Notes under the pieces: model-generated
Databases searched by the model: none
Told to the model about the DNA's origin: nothing
Seen by the model: the letters and a program-made list of their open reading frames with translations, nothing else
Part shown: positions 41,548 through 51,405 of the stretch, piece after piece
Numbering within the stretch: the stretch's first letter is position 1
Layout: every line of letters begins with the position of its first letter
Made by a program: the position numbers and the translations under genes
Assembly: GCA_017406005.1 (NCBI GenBank)
Contig: JAFQZI010000150.1
Span: 50,770-114,769 of the forward strand
DNA length: 64,000 bases
Source of the DNA: Oscillospiraceae bacterium
GTDB lineage: Bacteria > Bacillota > Clostridia > Oscillospirales > Oscillospiraceae
Direction of reading: 5' to 3'

Positions 41548-43155
41548 TTATCGGTTCTCCTCCTCAGATTCTGTAGTGAGATTCATATATTCATCATAGG
41601 TGCAGCGGCGATCGATCATGCCGTCGTCCGTAATCTCAATGATCCGATTCGCCACCGTCTGTGTAAGCTGATGGTCATGACAGGTAAAAATAATATTATG
41701 TTTAAAAGCAGACAACCCATTGTTAAGGGCTGCAATACTCTCCAGATCCAAATGGTTGGTCGGTTGGTCAAGCACAAGGAAATTGCCGCCGGAAAGCATC
41801 ATTTTGCTGATCATACAGCGCACACGCTCTCCGCCTGACAGCACCTTGACCGGCTTATAGACATCATCCCCGGAAAACAGCATTCTGCCGAGGAAAGTCC
41901 TCAGATAGCTTTCTCTCTTATCGGTAGAAAACTGTCGCATCCAGTCAATCAAATCTTCTTCCCTGCCGTCGAAATAACTGCTGTTGTCTTTCGGAAAATA
42001 AGACGGCTCAATGGATGCTCCCCATTTGACGGATCCTGTATCCGGCTCTTCTTCTCCCATAAGAATCTTGAACAGCATTGTAACAGCAAGTTCGTTTTTC
42101 CCGATGATTGCTATTCTGTCTTCCTTCCCGACCATAAAACTGATATGGTCAAGAAGTTTTGTCCCTTCCACTGATTTGGAAACATCGGTTACAAAGAGCC
42201 TGTCTTTTCCTGGTTCTCTATCTGCTTTAAAGCCGACCCACGGATACCGTCTGCTGGAAGCAGGTAATTCCTCTACTGTAATCTTATCCAGCAGTTTTCG
42301 CCTGGAAGTCGCCTGCCTTGATTTGGAACGGTTTGCGGAGAAGCGGGCAATAAACATCTGCAGCTCTGCAATTTTCTGTTCCGCTTTCTTGTTCTGGTCT
42401 TTTACCAGTTTCTGGATCAACTGGCTGGATTCATACCAGAAATCGTAATTCCCTACATACAGTTTGATTTTCCCGTAATCTATATCGACAATATGCGTAC
42501 AGATATTATTGAGAAAATACCTGTCATGGCTTACAACCAGCACGGTGCCCTCATAGTCCATCAGAAAATTTTCCAGCCACACAACGCTTTTCAGATCAAG
42601 GTTGTTTGTCGGTTCATCCAGCAGGATAATATCCGGATGGCCGAACAGTGCCTGAGCGAGAAGAACTTTTACCTTTAAACGCGGGTCGATTTCCGCCATT
42701 TTCATTTCATGCAGGTCTGCATCAATGCCCAACCCTTTCAGGATCCTGCCTGCATCTCCTTCTGCTTCCCATCCGCCGAGTTCCGCATATTCTTCTTCAA
42801 GCTCCGCTGCCCGCACTCCGTCCTCATCGCTGAAATCAGGCTTTTCGTAAATGGCATCCTTTTCCAGTCCGCACTGCCAAAGTCTCTCATTTCCCATAAT
42901 GACTGTATCGATAACTCTGCAGTCGTCGAAGAGGTTCTGATTCTGTTTTAATACGGACATTCTGCACTTCGGATCGATCGATACGCTTCCGGAAGTCGGT
43001 TCCAGTTCTCCGGAAAGGATTTTCACAAATGTAGATTTTCCCGCTCCGTTGGCCCCGATAATTCCGTAACAATTTCCGGCTGTAAACTGCAGGTCCACCT
43101 TCGAAAACAGAACAGATGTTCCGAATTGCATGGCCAGATCATTGACATTCAGCAT
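41548..43155 (-). CDS. ABC-F family ATPase (YkpA/YbiT-like)
   Basis: 535 residues, two ABC domains and no membrane segments, as in ABC-F translation factors. Domain 1 has Walker A GANGAGKSTFVKIL and Walker B IILLDEPTNNLDL, but a degenerate signature IDPRLKVKVLLAQAL. Domain 2 has LSGGERVRCMISKMM and FLVLDQPTNHLDLES, but its Walker A reads GKNELAVTML without the Lys, as I recall for the YkpA branch. The two domains are joined by a linker rich in Lys/Arg (FSANRSKSRQATSRRK). Members act on the ribosome; an antibiotic-resistance role is not implied. It is separated from rplQ by a terminator. Confidence 0.88.
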   Translation of the reverse strand: MLNVNDLAMQFGTSVLFSKVDLQFTAGNCYGIIGANGAGKSTFVKILSGELEPTSGSVSIDPKCRMSVLKQNQNLFDDCRVIDTVIMGNERLWQCGLEKDAIYEKPDFSDEDGVRAAELEEEYAELGGWEAEGDAGRILKGLGIDADLHEMKMAEIDPRLKVKVLLAQALFGHPDIILLDEPTNNLDLKSVVWLENFLMDYEGTVLVVSHDRYFLNNICTHIVDIDYGKIKLYVGNYDFWYESSQLIQKLVKDQNKKAEQKIAELQMFIARFSANRSKSRQATSRRKLLDKITVEELPASSRRYPWVGFKADREPGKDRLFVTDVSKSVEGTKLLDHISFMVGKEDRIAIIGKNELAVTMLFKILMGEEEPDTGSVKWGASIEPSYFPKDNSSYFDGREEDLIDWMRQFSTDKRESYLRTFLGRMLFSGDDVYKPVKVLSGGERVRCMISKMMLSGGNFLVLDQPTNHLDLESIAALNNGLSAFKHNIIFTCHDHQLTQTVANRIIEITDDGMIDRRCTYDEYMNLTTESEEENR

Positions 43156-43208
43156 AGTACCCTCCGATTATGATTTCAGTTTCCTCGTAGTTAATACACA
43201 GCACTTAT

Positions 43209-43243
43209 AAAACAGCCCGGGCGTTTGCCGTCCGGGCTGTTTT
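43209..43243 (-). terminator. Terminator of the ribosomal protein/rpoA operon
   Basis: AAAACAGCCCGG and CCGGGCTGTTTT form a 12-bp stem ending in a T tract, 15 bp past the rplQ stop. Confidence 0.92.
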
Positions 43244-43257
43244 GTCTGATGTTAAGA

Positions 43258-43599
43258 TTATACCAGTTCGATTACTGCTGTTTCTGCAGCATCTCCGCGG
43301 CGTGCGCCGACACGCGTAATACGTGTATAGCCGCCGTTGCGCTCTGCATATTTCGGAGCGAGCTCGTCAAAGACTTTCTTTGCCACATCTTCACGGGTAA
43401 TGAACTCGAGTGCCTGACGGTAGGAAGCCAGACCTTTATCTTTGCCGAGGGTTATCATTTTCTCGGCCAAAGGTGCGATCTCTTTCGCACGGGTCACGGT
43501 TGTTTCCATCCTGCCTTTATCCAGGAAATCCGTTACCTGCTGACGGAGCATTGCAGTCCGCTGTGCAGTAGTTTTGCCGAGTTTTCTTGTTCCGGGCAT
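43258..43599 (-). CDS. rplQ: 50S ribosomal protein L17
   Basis: 113 residues starting [20 protein letters not shown], the conserved L17 N-terminus, with the RNA-binding [18 protein letters not shown] segment. Last gene of the alpha operon after rpoA, the usual bacterial order; 17 bp from rpoA. L17 surrounds the exit tunnel of the large subunit. Confidence 0.97.
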   Translation of the reverse strand: MPGTRKLGKTTAQRTAMLRQQVTDFLDKGRMETTVTRAKEIAPLAEKMITLGKDKGLASYRQALEFITREDVAKKVFDELAPKYAERNGGYTRITRVGARRGDAAETAVIELV

Positions 43600-43616
43600 A
43601 ATTGCATTTCCTCCTG

Positions 43617-44585
43617 TTACTGATTTTCCTCATTGGCCAGAGACAAGTTCATTGCCTGAAGTTTCAATTTAACTTCTTCCAGTGACTTGCGGCCGAGGTT
43701 ACGGACCTTGATCATCTCATCCTCTGTCTTAGAGACAAGGTCTGCTACGGTATTGATGTTTGCACGCTTGAGGCAGTTGAAGCTACGTACGGAAAGATCC
43801 AGCTCTTCAATTGTCATGTTGAGCATGGTATCCGGTTCCTCTTCCTGTTTCTTCACCACTGTGGAAATCTCGGTTTCAGCTGTCTCAGAGAGATCTGTAA
43901 AGATCTTGAAATGATCACGAAGAATCCTTGCGGCATAGGACAGGGCTTCTTTCGCTGAGATTGTCTTGTCCGTCCACACTTCCAATGTCAGTTTATCATA
44001 GTCTGTCTGATTTCCGACACGGGTGTTTTCAACCGTGTAGTTAACCTTCAGAACAGGAGTGTAGATAGAATCTACCGGAATCGTGCCGAGAGGCATTGTC
44101 GGATTTTTATTTTTATCAGCGGAAACGTAACCTCTTCCCTGATCAAACACAAGCTCCATGCTCAGAGCCCCGTCAGGTCCGAGTGTTGCAATCGGCTGTT
44201 CCGGATTAATGATTTCAACTTCTGCATCTGCTTTGATATCGCCTGCAGTAACCAGGCCTTCGCCGGAAGCTTCAAGGTAGAGCGTCTTCGGGCCTTCGCA
44301 ATAAAGCTTGGCAATGATGCTCTTTACGTTCAGAACGATTTCTGTCACGTCTTCCTTAACACCGGGAATCGTTGAAAATTCGTGCTGGATTCCTGCTATT
44401 TTAATGCTTGTAGCAGCATAGCCGGGCAGTGAGGAGAGAAGTACTCTGCGCAGAGAATTGCCGAGAGTCGTTCCGTATCCGCGTTCAAGCGGATCAACAA
44501 CAAACTTCCCGTACGAATTGTCAGCAAGCGGATCAAAGCATTCGACATGCGGCATATCGAAACTGATTTTGTTGGTTTCGACCAT
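43617..44585 (-). CDS. rpoA: DNA-directed RNA polymerase alpha subunit
   Basis: 322 residues. The N-terminal domain (to ~235) has [20 protein letters not shown], used for dimerisation and assembly. The C-terminal domain (~250-315) has [20 protein letters not shown] and [12 protein letters not shown], which bind UP elements and activators. A short acidic linker (KKQEEEPD) joins them. Flanked by rpsD and rplQ as in Clostridia. Confidence 0.98.
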   Translation of the reverse strand: MVETNKISFDMPHVECFDPLADNSYGKFVVDPLERGYGTTLGNSLRRVLLSSLPGYAATSIKIAGIQHEFSTIPGVKEDVTEIVLNVKSIIAKLYCEGPKTLYLEASGEGLVTAGDIKADAEVEIINPEQPIATLGPDGALSMELVFDQGRGYVSADKNKNPTMPLGTIPVDSIYTPVLKVNYTVENTRVGNQTDYDKLTLEVWTDKTISAKEALSYAARILRDHFKIFTDLSETAETEISTVVKKQEEEPDTMLNMTIEELDLSVRSFNCLKRANINTVADLVSKTEDEMIKVRNLGRKSLEEVKLKLQAMNLSLANEENQ

Positions 44586-44665
44586 TACTGTATTTTACCC
44601 TCCTTATTAAATTGCGCACCGTACGTGCGTGCTGTGGATCAATGTTTCCGCGTTGAGGGTGAATA

Positions 44666-45265
44666 TTACTTGGAGTACAACTCGACGATGAGATGCTCTT
44701 CGATCGGCAGATCGATATCATCTCTCTGCGGAGCGGCGATTACCTTTGCAATGTTGTTTGTCTTGTCATATTCAAGCCACTTCGGTGCTGTACGGAAGGA
44801 ATTTGCCTCGATATTTGCTTTGATCTTTTCAATACCGCGGCTGCTTTCCTTGAGAGCAATGACCATGCCCGGCTTTACCTGATAGCTGGGGATGTTGACC
44901 TTGTGGCCGTTAACAGTAATGTGACCATGGTTGACCAGCTGGCGAGCTTCGCGGCGTGTCGCTGCGTAACCGAGACGATAGACAACGTTGTCCAGACGGC
45001 TCTCGCAGAGGATCAACAGATTCTCGCCCGTCTTACCGGCCATCTTGGAAGCCTTCTCATAATAACCGCGGAACTGCTTCTCAAGGATGCCGTAAACGAA
45101 CTTAACCTTCTGCTTTTCATTCAGCTGAGTAGCATACTCAGATTTCTTTTTTCTGGTCTGTGCACCGGGATTCCTTGTGGTCTCCTTCGTAAAGTATCCC
45201 ATTGTTGCCGGGGAAATACCCAGAGCCTTGCATCTCTTGGCAACCGGCTGTGTATTTTTAGCCAT
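44666..45265 (-). CDS. rpsD: 30S ribosomal protein S4
   Basis: 199 residues. The S4 RNA-binding domain reads LDNVVYRLGYAATRREARQL and HGHITVNGHKVNIPSYQVK. The N-terminus has a single Cys, so it is the zinc-free type. S4 nucleates 16S rRNA folding. Its place between rpsK and rpoA is typical of Clostridia, while in Bacillus rpsD is elsewhere. S4 may repress this operon, and a structured leader precedes rpsM (46106-46165). Confidence 0.97.
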   Translation of the reverse strand: MAKNTQPVAKRCKALGISPATMGYFTKETTRNPGAQTRKKKSEYATQLNEKQKVKFVYGILEKQFRGYYEKASKMAGKTGENLLILCESRLDNVVYRLGYAATRREARQLVNHGHITVNGHKVNIPSYQVKPGMVIALKESSRGIEKIKANIEANSFRTAPKWLEYDKTNNIAKVIAAPQRDDIDLPIEEHLIVELYSK

Positions 45266-45289
45266 AATATATGATCCTCCTTGTCAAAA

Positions 45290-45691
45290 TCAGACGCGAC
45301 GTCTTTTCGGAGGACGGCAGCCATTGTGAGCAATGGGTGTGCAATCCTTGATCATCGTCACTTCGAGGCCCGCTGTCTGCAGAGCACGGATCGCAGCCTC
45401 ACGGCCGGAACCCGGTCCCTTGACAAACACTTCGACCGTCTTCAGGCCATGCTCCATTGCTGCGCGTGCAGCGGTTTCAGCGGCTTCCGATGCAGCAAAA
45501 GGAGTAGACTTTTTGCTTCCACGGAATCCGAGGCCGCCTGCGGAAGCCCAGGAAATAGCATTGCCCTGTGTGTCGGTGACAGTAACCATTGTGTTGTTGA
45601 AAGAAGAGCTGATATGAACCTGGCCCTTTTCAATGTTTTTACGCTCTCTTCTGCGTGTTCTGACTTTTTTCTTCGCATTACTTGCTGCCAT
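45290..45691 (-). CDS. rpsK: 30S ribosomal protein S11
   Basis: 133 residues with a basic N-terminus ([13 protein letters not shown]), [20 protein letters not shown] and the rRNA-binding [14 protein letters not shown], ending in [12 protein letters not shown]11 forms part of the platform at the mRNA exit. 24 bp precede rpsD. Confidence 0.97.
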   Translation of the reverse strand: MAASNAKKKVRTRRRERKNIEKGQVHISSSFNNTMVTVTDTQGNAISWASAGGLGFRGSKKSTPFAASEAAETAARAAMEHGLKTVEVFVKGPGSGREAAIRALQTAGLEVTMIKDCTPIAHNGCRPPKRRRV

Positions 45692-45707
45692 AATTCATAT
45701 CCCTCCT

Positions 45708-46076
45708 TTACTTTTTCTTGTTGGCGATCGTACGTTTCGGTCCCTTGCGGGTACGTGCGTTCGTCTTGCTTCTCTGTCCGCGGACAGGAAGGCCGCGGCG
45801 ATGCCGCATGCCGCGATAGCAGCCGATTTCGGTCAGGCGCTTGATGTCAAGTGCCGTCTGACGGCGCAGGTCGCCTTCTACGATGTAGCCGTGATCGATG
45901 CATTCACGGAGTTTGCTTTCTTCTTCTTCGGTCAGATCTTTTACTCTGGTATCGGGATTGATTCCGGTCTTCTCGAGAATCTTTGTTGCGCTAGTTCTGC
46001 CAATACCGTAGACATAGGTGAGACCGATCTCAATTCTCTTGTCCTTGGGCAGGTCAACGCCGGCTATACGTGCCAT
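45708..46076 (-). CDS. rpsM: 30S ribosomal protein S13
   Basis: 122 residues: [20 protein letters not shown] at the start, helix-hairpin-helix [13 protein letters not shown] and the basic tail [20 protein letters not shown] that contacts tRNA. It is preceded by a 118-bp gap with a nested hairpin. Confidence 0.98.
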   Translation of the reverse strand: MARIAGVDLPKDKRIEIGLTYVYGIGRTSATKILEKTGINPDTRVKDLTEEEESKLRECIDHGYIVEGDLRRQTALDIKRLTEIGCYRGMRHRRGLPVRGQRSKTNARTRKGPKRTIANKKK

Positions 46077-46105
46077 ATTTTCTTATCTTCCTTTCGATAA
46101 TCTTT

Positions 46106-46165
46106 CCCGCATTATGGTCTCCGGAGCTTAATCCCGCCGGAGGGAGCCCTACGGATCCATGCGGG
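46106..46165 (-). promoter_or_regulatory. Nested hairpin leader upstream of rpsM
   Basis: CCCGCAT (46106-46112) pairs with ATGCGGG (46159-46165), enclosing CTCCGG/CCGGAG (46119-46142). It fills the largest gap in the 3' half of the ribosomal cluster and is a candidate S4-type autoregulatory RNA; no known family is assigned. Confidence 0.5.
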
Positions 46166-46194
46166 TTATAATAATAGTGGGACTTGAGGCTTTA

Positions 46195-46308
46195 TCAGCC
46201 CTGACGCTGTTTGTGCTTGGGATTTTCGCAAATAACCATCACTTTGCCTTTACGCTTGATGATTTTGCACTTCTCGCACATGGGTTTTACTGAAGGTCTT
46301 ACTTTCAC
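46195..46308 (-). CDS. rpmJ: 50S ribosomal protein L36
   Basis: 37 residues, [20 protein letters not shown] then ending KHKQRQG. It has the zinc ligands CEKC, a third Cys in VICENP and a His in PKHKQ. The start is GTG at 46308, set by GAGGAGG eight bases upstream. Order infA-rpmJ-rpsM is canonical. Confidence 0.96.
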   Translation of the reverse strand: MKVRPSVKPMCEKCKIIKRKGKVMVICENPKHKQRQG

Positions 46309-46325
46309 TTTTGGTACCTCCTCTT

Positions 46326-46544
46326 TTACTTGCTTCTCCAAACGATTCGGCCGCGTGTAATGTCATAGGGAGACATTTGAACCGTGACCTTATCCCCTGG
46401 AAGGATTCGAATGAAATTCATCCGGAGTTTTCCGGAAATATGCGCCAGAATAATGTGACCGTTGCCGATATCCACCTGGAACATGGTGTTGGGCAGTGAT
46501 TCAACCACTGTACCTTCCAACTCGATTACATCGTCTTTAGACAA
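46326..46544 (-). CDS. infA: Translation initiation factor IF-1
   Basis: 72 residues, a single S1-like OB fold: [39 protein letters not shown] and [10 protein letters not shown]. It binds the ribosomal A site at initiation. Between map and rpmJ. Confidence 0.98.
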   Translation of the reverse strand: MSKDDVIELEGTVVESLPNTMFQVDIGNGHIILAHISGKLRMNFIRILPGDKVTVQMSPYDITRGRIVWRSK

Positions 46545-46573
46545 AGTATGATTCCTCCATAAAATTTAGAAGC

Positions 46574-47356
46574 TTAGATGTCATCTGCCATTGTCAGTAT
46601 TTCCGGTTCGCCGTCCGTAATGGCGATGGAGTTTTCGTAATGACAGGCTAAAGCACCATCTGCCGAAACAACCGTCCAGTCATTGTCAAGAACTTCAATT
46701 TCCCAGTTCCTGCTGGCAATCACCATCGGTTCTACCGCTATTGTCATGCCTTTTACAAGCCTTGGATTCCCTCTGTGATCGGCTTTCCTGTCAAACTTAT
46801 AGTTTGGAATTTCCGGGGCTTCGTGCAGTTCTCGGCCAACGCCGTGCCCTACATAATCCCGTACTACAGCAAATCCGTGGTTCTCCACGTATTCCTGTAT
46901 TGCCGCTCCAATATCAGAAACCCGATACCCTTCTTTTGCGAACTTGATTCCTTCAAAAAAACTCTGTCTCGTGACCTTAATGAGCTTTTTTGCTTCCTCG
47001 CTGATTTCTCCGCACGGATAGGTCCCTGCGCAGTCTCCCGTAAAGCCGTGGATCATTGCTCCGACGTCAATGGAAACGATATCGCCGTTTCTGATTACTC
47101 TTTTTCCGGGTATACCGTGTATGACTTCTTCGTTTACCGAAACGCATGCACTGCCTGGAAATCCTCCGTATCCGAGGAATGTCGGTTTCGCACCGCATTT
47201 CACGATATAATCATGCACATATTTGTCTATCTGCTTTGTTGTCACTCCGTCACGAATCGCCTGCCTCGCAATGCTGCGGGCTCCTGCCGTGATTCTGCCG
47301 GCCTGACGCATCAATTCTATTTCTCTTGGGGATTTGACGTAGATCGTATCTGACAT
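46574..47356 (-). CDS. map: Methionine aminopeptidase, type I
   Basis: 260 residues. Metal ligands are in SIDVGAMIHGFTGDCAG (two Asp), GHGVGRELHEAP (His) and VEPMVI plus HYENSIAI (Glu). It removes the initiator Met from new proteins. The ATG at 47356 has GGAG eight bases upstream; the TTG at 47362 overlapping adk has no such site. It begins just after the adk stop at 47359. Confidence 0.97.
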   Translation of the reverse strand: MSDTIYVKSPREIELMRQAGRITAGARSIARQAIRDGVTTKQIDKYVHDYIVKCGAKPTFLGYGGFPGSACVSVNEEVIHGIPGKRVIRNGDIVSIDVGAMIHGFTGDCAGTYPCGEISEEAKKLIKVTRQSFFEGIKFAKEGYRVSDIGAAIQEYVENHGFAVVRDYVGHGVGRELHEAPEIPNYKFDRKADHRGNPRLVKGMTIAVEPMVIASRNWEIEVLDNDWTVVSADGALACHYENSIAITDGEPEILTMADDI

Positions 47357-47358
47357 GG

Positions 47359-47991
47359 TCAAATCTCCAGAACTTTTTTAATCTCCGCTGTAGTTGCTTC
47401 AATTGTCGGCTGATTGTCAACCTTTACAAGTTTTCCCCTCTGTTCATAAAAGGCTTTCAGAGGTTCTGTCTCCCTGTGATAGGTTTTCAGTCTTGCACGA
47501 ACAGTCTCCGCTGTGTCATCCTTACGGATTCCGAGTTCTCCGCCGCAGAAATCACATATGCCTTCCACCTTCGGCGGATTGCTGACCACATGAAATGTCC
47601 TGCTGCAGTTTTTACAAGTTCTGCGTCCGGACATACGCTGAACGATCGTCTCATCCTCTATCTCAATGGAAAGGGCTTTGTCAATTTCAATCCCCATTGC
47701 TTCCATTGCTTCGGCCTGAGGAATCGTCCTCGGAACGCCGTCCAGGATATAACCGTTTGCACAGTCATCCTTTGCCAGGCGTTCCCGGATGATGTCGATT
47801 ATGACATCATCCGGAACCAGCTTGCCGGATTCTACATATTCCTTCGCTTTCAGCCCGGTCGGTGTTCCTTCACTCATCGCTGCGCGAAGAATATTCCCCG
47901 TCGAAATCGTAGGGATATTGAGAGTTGCGCTCAGGATATCTGCCTGGGTGCCTTTCCCCGCACCCGGAGCCCCTAACAGTATCAACCTCAT
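47359..47991 (-). CDS. adk: Adenylate kinase (zinc-binding type)
   Basis: 210 residues. P-loop GAPGAGKGTQADIL at residue 7, LDGVPRTIPQAEAME, and a LID domain with two Cys pairs, CKNC and CDFC, the structural zinc site of Gram-positive kinases. It converts AMP + ATP to 2 ADP. Start ATG 47991 with GAAGGA; upstream in-frame ATGs lie inside secY. Confidence 0.97.
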   Translation of the reverse strand: MRLILLGAPGAGKGTQADILSATLNIPTISTGNILRAAMSEGTPTGLKAKEYVESGKLVPDDVIIDIIRERLAKDDCANGYILDGVPRTIPQAEAMEAMGIEIDKALSIEIEDETIVQRMSGRRTCKNCSRTFHVVSNPPKVEGICDFCGGELGIRKDDTAETVRARLKTYHRETEPLKAFYEQRGKLVKVDNQPTIEATTAEIKKVLEI

Positions 47992-48004
47992 AGCACTATC
48001 CTTC

Positions 48005-49282
48005 TCAGTCAAGGAAACCCTTGTAGTTGCGCATGAGCAGCTGTGCCTCGATGGCACGGATGGTCTCAAGTGCAACACCGACTACGATGATGATGGAAGT
48101 TCCGCCCAGAGAAAGCCCTGTCAGGTTTGCAGTCTTGCTGAAAACAGAGATCAGGATCGGAACCGTTGCCAGAATACCCAGATAAATTGCACCGAACAGG
48201 GTGATCTTATTCAGAACCTTCTGAATGAATTCACTTGTCGGTTTTCCAGGACGAAAGCCGGGGATATATCCGCCGTTTTTCTTCAGGTTGTTTGCAACTT
48301 CAATCGGATTAAACTGAATCGTCGAATAGAAGTAAGCAAAGAAAATGATCAATGCAAAGTACAGAACGGCATACCAGATCGTATTGGTTCTTGCCCACGC
48401 ACTGTTGCTGTGTCCCGTGAGAGCTGCAACAGTTGCAGGGAGAGAAGCAATCGACTGCGCAAAGATGATAGGCATAACGCCGGACATGTTGACTTTCATC
48501 GGAAGATGTGTGCTCTGTCCGCCGTACATCTTGCGTCCGACAACCCTCTTGGCATACTGCACAGGCAGCCTGCGTTCAGCATCATTGACAAATACAATCA
48601 GCACAATAATAGCCAGAGCGCCGATATACATCAGCAGTGCAACCCACCACTGGAGGTTTCCGGAGATGACATTGCTGACTGTGCTTGCAATGCTGACGGG
48701 GAAGCGGGAGATAATGCCGGCAAAAAGGATCATGGAGATACCGTTGCCGATGCCGTATTCCGTAATCTGCTCGCCGAGCCACATAATCAGAGCTGAACCG
48801 GAGGTGAATGTCAGCACAATGACGATAGCCGCCCATACGCTGTTTTTCGCTTCTGCAACGATCAGGCCGTTGTTCTTGATGAGCATATAATAGGCAAAAC
48901 CCTGAAGAAGGGCGATTGCCACGGTGGAATAACGTGTGATGGAGGCGATTTTCTTCTTGCCCTCTTCGCCTTCGTCTTTGCTCATGCGTTCCAGAGCCGG
49001 AATCGCAATGCAGAGAAGCTGGATAATAATGGAAGCGTTAATGTACGGCTGAATGCTCAGAGCGAAAATAGTTGCCTGTGAAAACGCACCGCCGGACATA
49101 ACGTTCAGAAGGCCAAGCACCGTGTTCTGCAGGGATGTGAAGTAGCTCTGCAGAGCTGCCGTATTGACATACGGCACAGGGATTGCATTGCCGATACGGA
49201 AGATAAGAAGAATGATAAGGGTGAAAAGGAGTTTCTTACGGATCTCCTCAACCCGCCAGGCATTCTTTAATGTCTGAATCAC
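48005..49282 (-). CDS. secY: Preprotein translocase subunit SecY
   Basis: 425 residues with ten membrane helices. RIGNAIPVPYVN after helix 1 precedes the plug region; YTWV-like cytoplasmic loops are replaced here by RFPVSIASTVSNVISGN and PVQYAKRVVGRKMYGGQSTH. It forms the Sec channel with SecE and SecG, which are not in this window. Directly follows rplO (1-bp spacing). Confidence 0.97.
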   Translation of the reverse strand: MIQTLKNAWRVEEIRKKLLFTLIILLIFRIGNAIPVPYVNTAALQSYFTSLQNTVLGLLNVMSGGAFSQATIFALSIQPYINASIIIQLLCIAIPALERMSKDEGEEGKKKIASITRYSTVAIALLQGFAYYMLIKNNGLIVAEAKNSVWAAIVIVLTFTSGSALIMWLGEQITEYGIGNGISMILFAGIISRFPVSIASTVSNVISGNLQWWVALLMYIGALAIIVLIVFVNDAERRLPVQYAKRVVGRKMYGGQSTHLPMKVNMSGVMPIIFAQSIASLPATVAALTGHSNSAWARTNTIWYAVLYFALIIFFAYFYSTIQFNPIEVANNLKKNGGYIPGFRPGKPTSEFIQKVLNKITLFGAIYLGILATVPILISVFSKTANLTGLSLGGTSIIIVVGVALETIRAIEAQLLMRNYKGFLD

Positions 49283-49723
49283 TTAGACCACCTCTGCCTT
49301 TCCGCCAGCCGCTTCAATCTTCTGTTTCGCGGTCTCGGAGAAAGCAGCAGCCTTAACTGTCAGTTTCTTGGTGATTTCACCGTTGCCAAGAATCTTTACA
49401 CCATATTCGCACTTGGAGAGAACGCCTGCGACGAGCAGAGCCTGATCGTCAACAACTGCGCCATCTTCAAATTTCTCAAGTGCAGAGACATTTACTGCTT
49501 CCAGGGGCTTTGCAAAAATATTGTTGAACCCTCTCTTCGGGATACGACGTGCCAAAGGCATCTGGCCGCCTTCAAATCCGATGCGGGTCCCGCCGCCGCT
49601 GCGGGCTTTCTGACCCTTGTGTCCGCGGCCTGCTGTCTTGCCGTTTCCTGTTGCATGGCCTCTGCCCTTGCGTTTATCAACATGGGTAGAGCCGGGTACG
49701 GGAGAAAGATCGTTAATATACAT
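49283..49723 (-). CDS. rplO: 50S ribosomal protein L15
   Basis: 146 residues. Gly/Arg/Lys-rich N-terminal tail (RKGRGHATGNGKTAGRGHKG) that threads into 23S rRNA, RIPKRGFNNIFAKPLEAVNV in the middle and a globular C-terminal domain. Between rpmD and secY as usual for the spc operon. Confidence 0.97.
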   Translation of the reverse strand: MYINDLSPVPGSTHVDKRKGRGHATGNGKTAGRGHKGQKARSGGGTRIGFEGGQMPLARRIPKRGFNNIFAKPLEAVNVSALEKFEDGAVVDDQALLVAGVLSKCEYGVKILGNGEITKKLTVKAAAFSETAKQKIEAAGGKAEVV

Positions 49724-49737
49724 TCTCTTTTCCCTCC

Positions 49738-49917
49738 TTATTCTTCTGTGACCTTGAGCAGATAGCCGATCTTGGCAATCTTGCCTCTGGTCTGGGGATT
49801 GTCAGGCTGCACGGTCTCGTTGCCGATCTTGTGCAAACCAAGAGATTTTGCTGTTGCAATATGGCTGTCAAGTCTGCCGTTGAGGCTCTTGACAAGCTTG
49901 ATTTTCAGAGTAGCCAT
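49738..49917 (-). CDS. rpmD: 50S ribosomal protein L30
   Basis: 59 residues: ATLKIKLVKSLNGRLDSHIA, then SLGLHKIGNETVQPDNPQTR and GYLLKVTEE. The small L30 ferredoxin-like fold binds 5S/23S rRNA. 14 bp separate it from rplO and 12 bp from rpsE. Confidence 0.97.
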   Translation of the reverse strand: MATLKIKLVKSLNGRLDSHIATAKSLGLHKIGNETVQPDNPQTRGKIAKIGYLLKVTEE

Positions 49918-49929
49918 GTTTTGCCCTCC

Positions 49930-50457
49930 TTAACCCTGAACTTCTTCAGGAGTCTTGCCTCTGGCTGCTGCAACCTGAGTTGCATCACGCAGAGACTTGA
50001 GGCCTTCCATCGTAGCCGCGACAACGTTTGCCGGGTTGTTGGTACGCAGGCACTTTGTACGAATATCACGAATGCCCGCTGCTTCAACAACAGCACGTAC
50101 TGCACCGCCGGCAATAACGCCTGTGCCTTCGGGAGCCGGTTTCAGTAATACACGGCCGGCACCGAATTCACCGGTCACCTCATGAGGAATGCTTGTTCCC
50201 TTGAGTGTAACATTGCAAATATTCTTTTTAGCATCCTCAAGACCCTTGCGGATTGCTTCAGAAACTTCATTTGCTTTGCCCATGCCATATCCTACACGGC
50301 CATTGCCGTCACCGACAACGCACAGTGCAGAGAACTTTGCAACACGGCCGCCCTTGACGGTCTTGCTGACACGGTTGAGGGAAACTACTTTCTCGATAAA
50401 CTCGGAAGGAGCTTCTTCCTTGTTTCTGCGATCTCTTCTTTCATTGCTGTATGCCAT
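49930..50457 (-). CDS. rpsE: 30S ribosomal protein S5
   Basis: 175 residues. An N-terminal dsRNA-binding fold with [20 protein letters not shown] and [20 protein letters not shown], and a C-terminal domain with [21 protein letters not shown]5 controls decoding fidelity. The loop at GG-R matches the wild-type spectinomycin region, though sensitivity is not inferred. Confidence 0.97.
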   Translation of the reverse strand: MAYSNERRDRRNKEEAPSEFIEKVVSLNRVSKTVKGGRVAKFSALCVVGDGNGRVGYGMGKANEVSEAIRKGLEDAKKNICNVTLKGTSIPHEVTGEFGAGRVLLKPAPEGTGVIAGGAVRAVVEAAGIRDIRTKCLRTNNPANVVAATMEGLKSLRDATQVAAARGKTPEEVQG

Positions 50458-50474
50458 TTCGTTTTCCCCCTTCC

Positions 50475-50834
50475 TTAGAATTTCAGGCCGCCCTCACGGG
50501 CACCCTCTGCCAGAGCCTGGACACGACCATGGTAAATATAACCGCCACGATCAAACACAACTTCTTCAATGCCCTTCTTGAGAGCACGCTCTGCAACCGC
50601 TGCACCGACCTTTTTGGCTGCTTCACAATTGCTTCCGAGCCCTTCAAACCCTTTTTCGACGGAGGATGCGGAAACCAGAGTGTTTCCTGCAACATCATCG
50701 ATTACCTGGGCATAAATATGATTCTCACTGCGGAATACGCAGAGACGAGGTCTCTCAGGAGTACCGGAAATCTTACCGCGTACCCTGTTATGGCGCTTTA
50801 CACGCTGTCCTTTAGTATCAGGTCTTTTAATCAT
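50475..50834 (-). CDS. rplR: 50S ribosomal protein L18
   Basis: 119 residues: [40 protein letters not shown] and the end [11 protein letters not shown]18 binds 5S rRNA. Between rplF and rpsE. Confidence 0.97.
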   Translation of the reverse strand: MIKRPDTKGQRVKRHNRVRGKISGTPERPRLCVFRSENHIYAQVIDDVAGNTLVSASSVEKGFEGLGSNCEAAKKVGAAVAERALKKGIEEVVFDRGGYIYHGRVQALAEGAREGGLKF

Positions 50835-50850
50835 TCAGGCGATCCTCCGT

Positions 50851-51393
50851 TTACTTGGCTCCGGTCTTGCCTTCTTTGCGGCGAATAGTTTCGTAGTCAT
50901 ATTTGACACCCTTCCCTTTATAGGGTTCCGGAGGTCTCTTGCCACGTACTTCTGCTGCAAACTGGCCAACCTTCTGTTTGTCGATTCCCTTGATTACGAT
51001 GTGGTTTGCATCGGGAACGTCAATCTGGATATCCTCCGTCTCGGGAATTACGATCGGATGAGAATAACCCAGGTTCATAACAAGCTTTTTGTCTTCCTTT
51101 GATGCACGATAGCCAACACCGTTGATTTCCAGCTTCTTCTCAAAGCCCTGTGTTACACCGACTACCATATTGTCAATCAGTGTTCTTGTAAGACCGTGAT
51201 AAGACTTGTTCTCTTTCGTGTCATCCGGACGGGAAACGTGGATAACGCCCTTGTCGATCTCAACCTTCATCTGGGGGATAAGAGTACGTTCGAGTGTTCC
51301 TTTCGGTCCCTTCACAACAATGTGGTTGTTTTCACCGACACTGACCTCGACCCCAGCCGGGATCGTAATAGCCTTCAGACCAATTCTTGACAT
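50851..51393 (-). CDS. rplF: 50S ribosomal protein L6
   Basis: 180 residues with two repeated L6 domains: MSRIGLKAITIPAGVEVSVG at the start and KGKGVKYDYETIRRKEGKTG at the end. PPEPYKGKG is the conserved rRNA contact. L6 lies near the GTPase factor-binding site. Confidence 0.98.
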   Translation of the reverse strand: MSRIGLKAITIPAGVEVSVGENNHIVVKGPKGTLERTLIPQMKVEIDKGVIHVSRPDDTKENKSYHGLTRTLIDNMVVGVTQGFEKKLEINGVGYRASKEDKKLVMNLGYSHPIVIPETEDIQIDVPDANHIVIKGIDKQKVGQFAAEVRGKRPPEPYKGKGVKYDYETIRRKEGKTGAK

Positions 51394-51405
51394 TTCTCTT
51401 CCTCC

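Noticed and set aside
41548-43155. ABC-F protein as an antibiotic resistance factor
   Set aside because: The sequence fits the housekeeping YkpA/YbiT-like branch, with no features pointing to a resistance-type interdomain linker.
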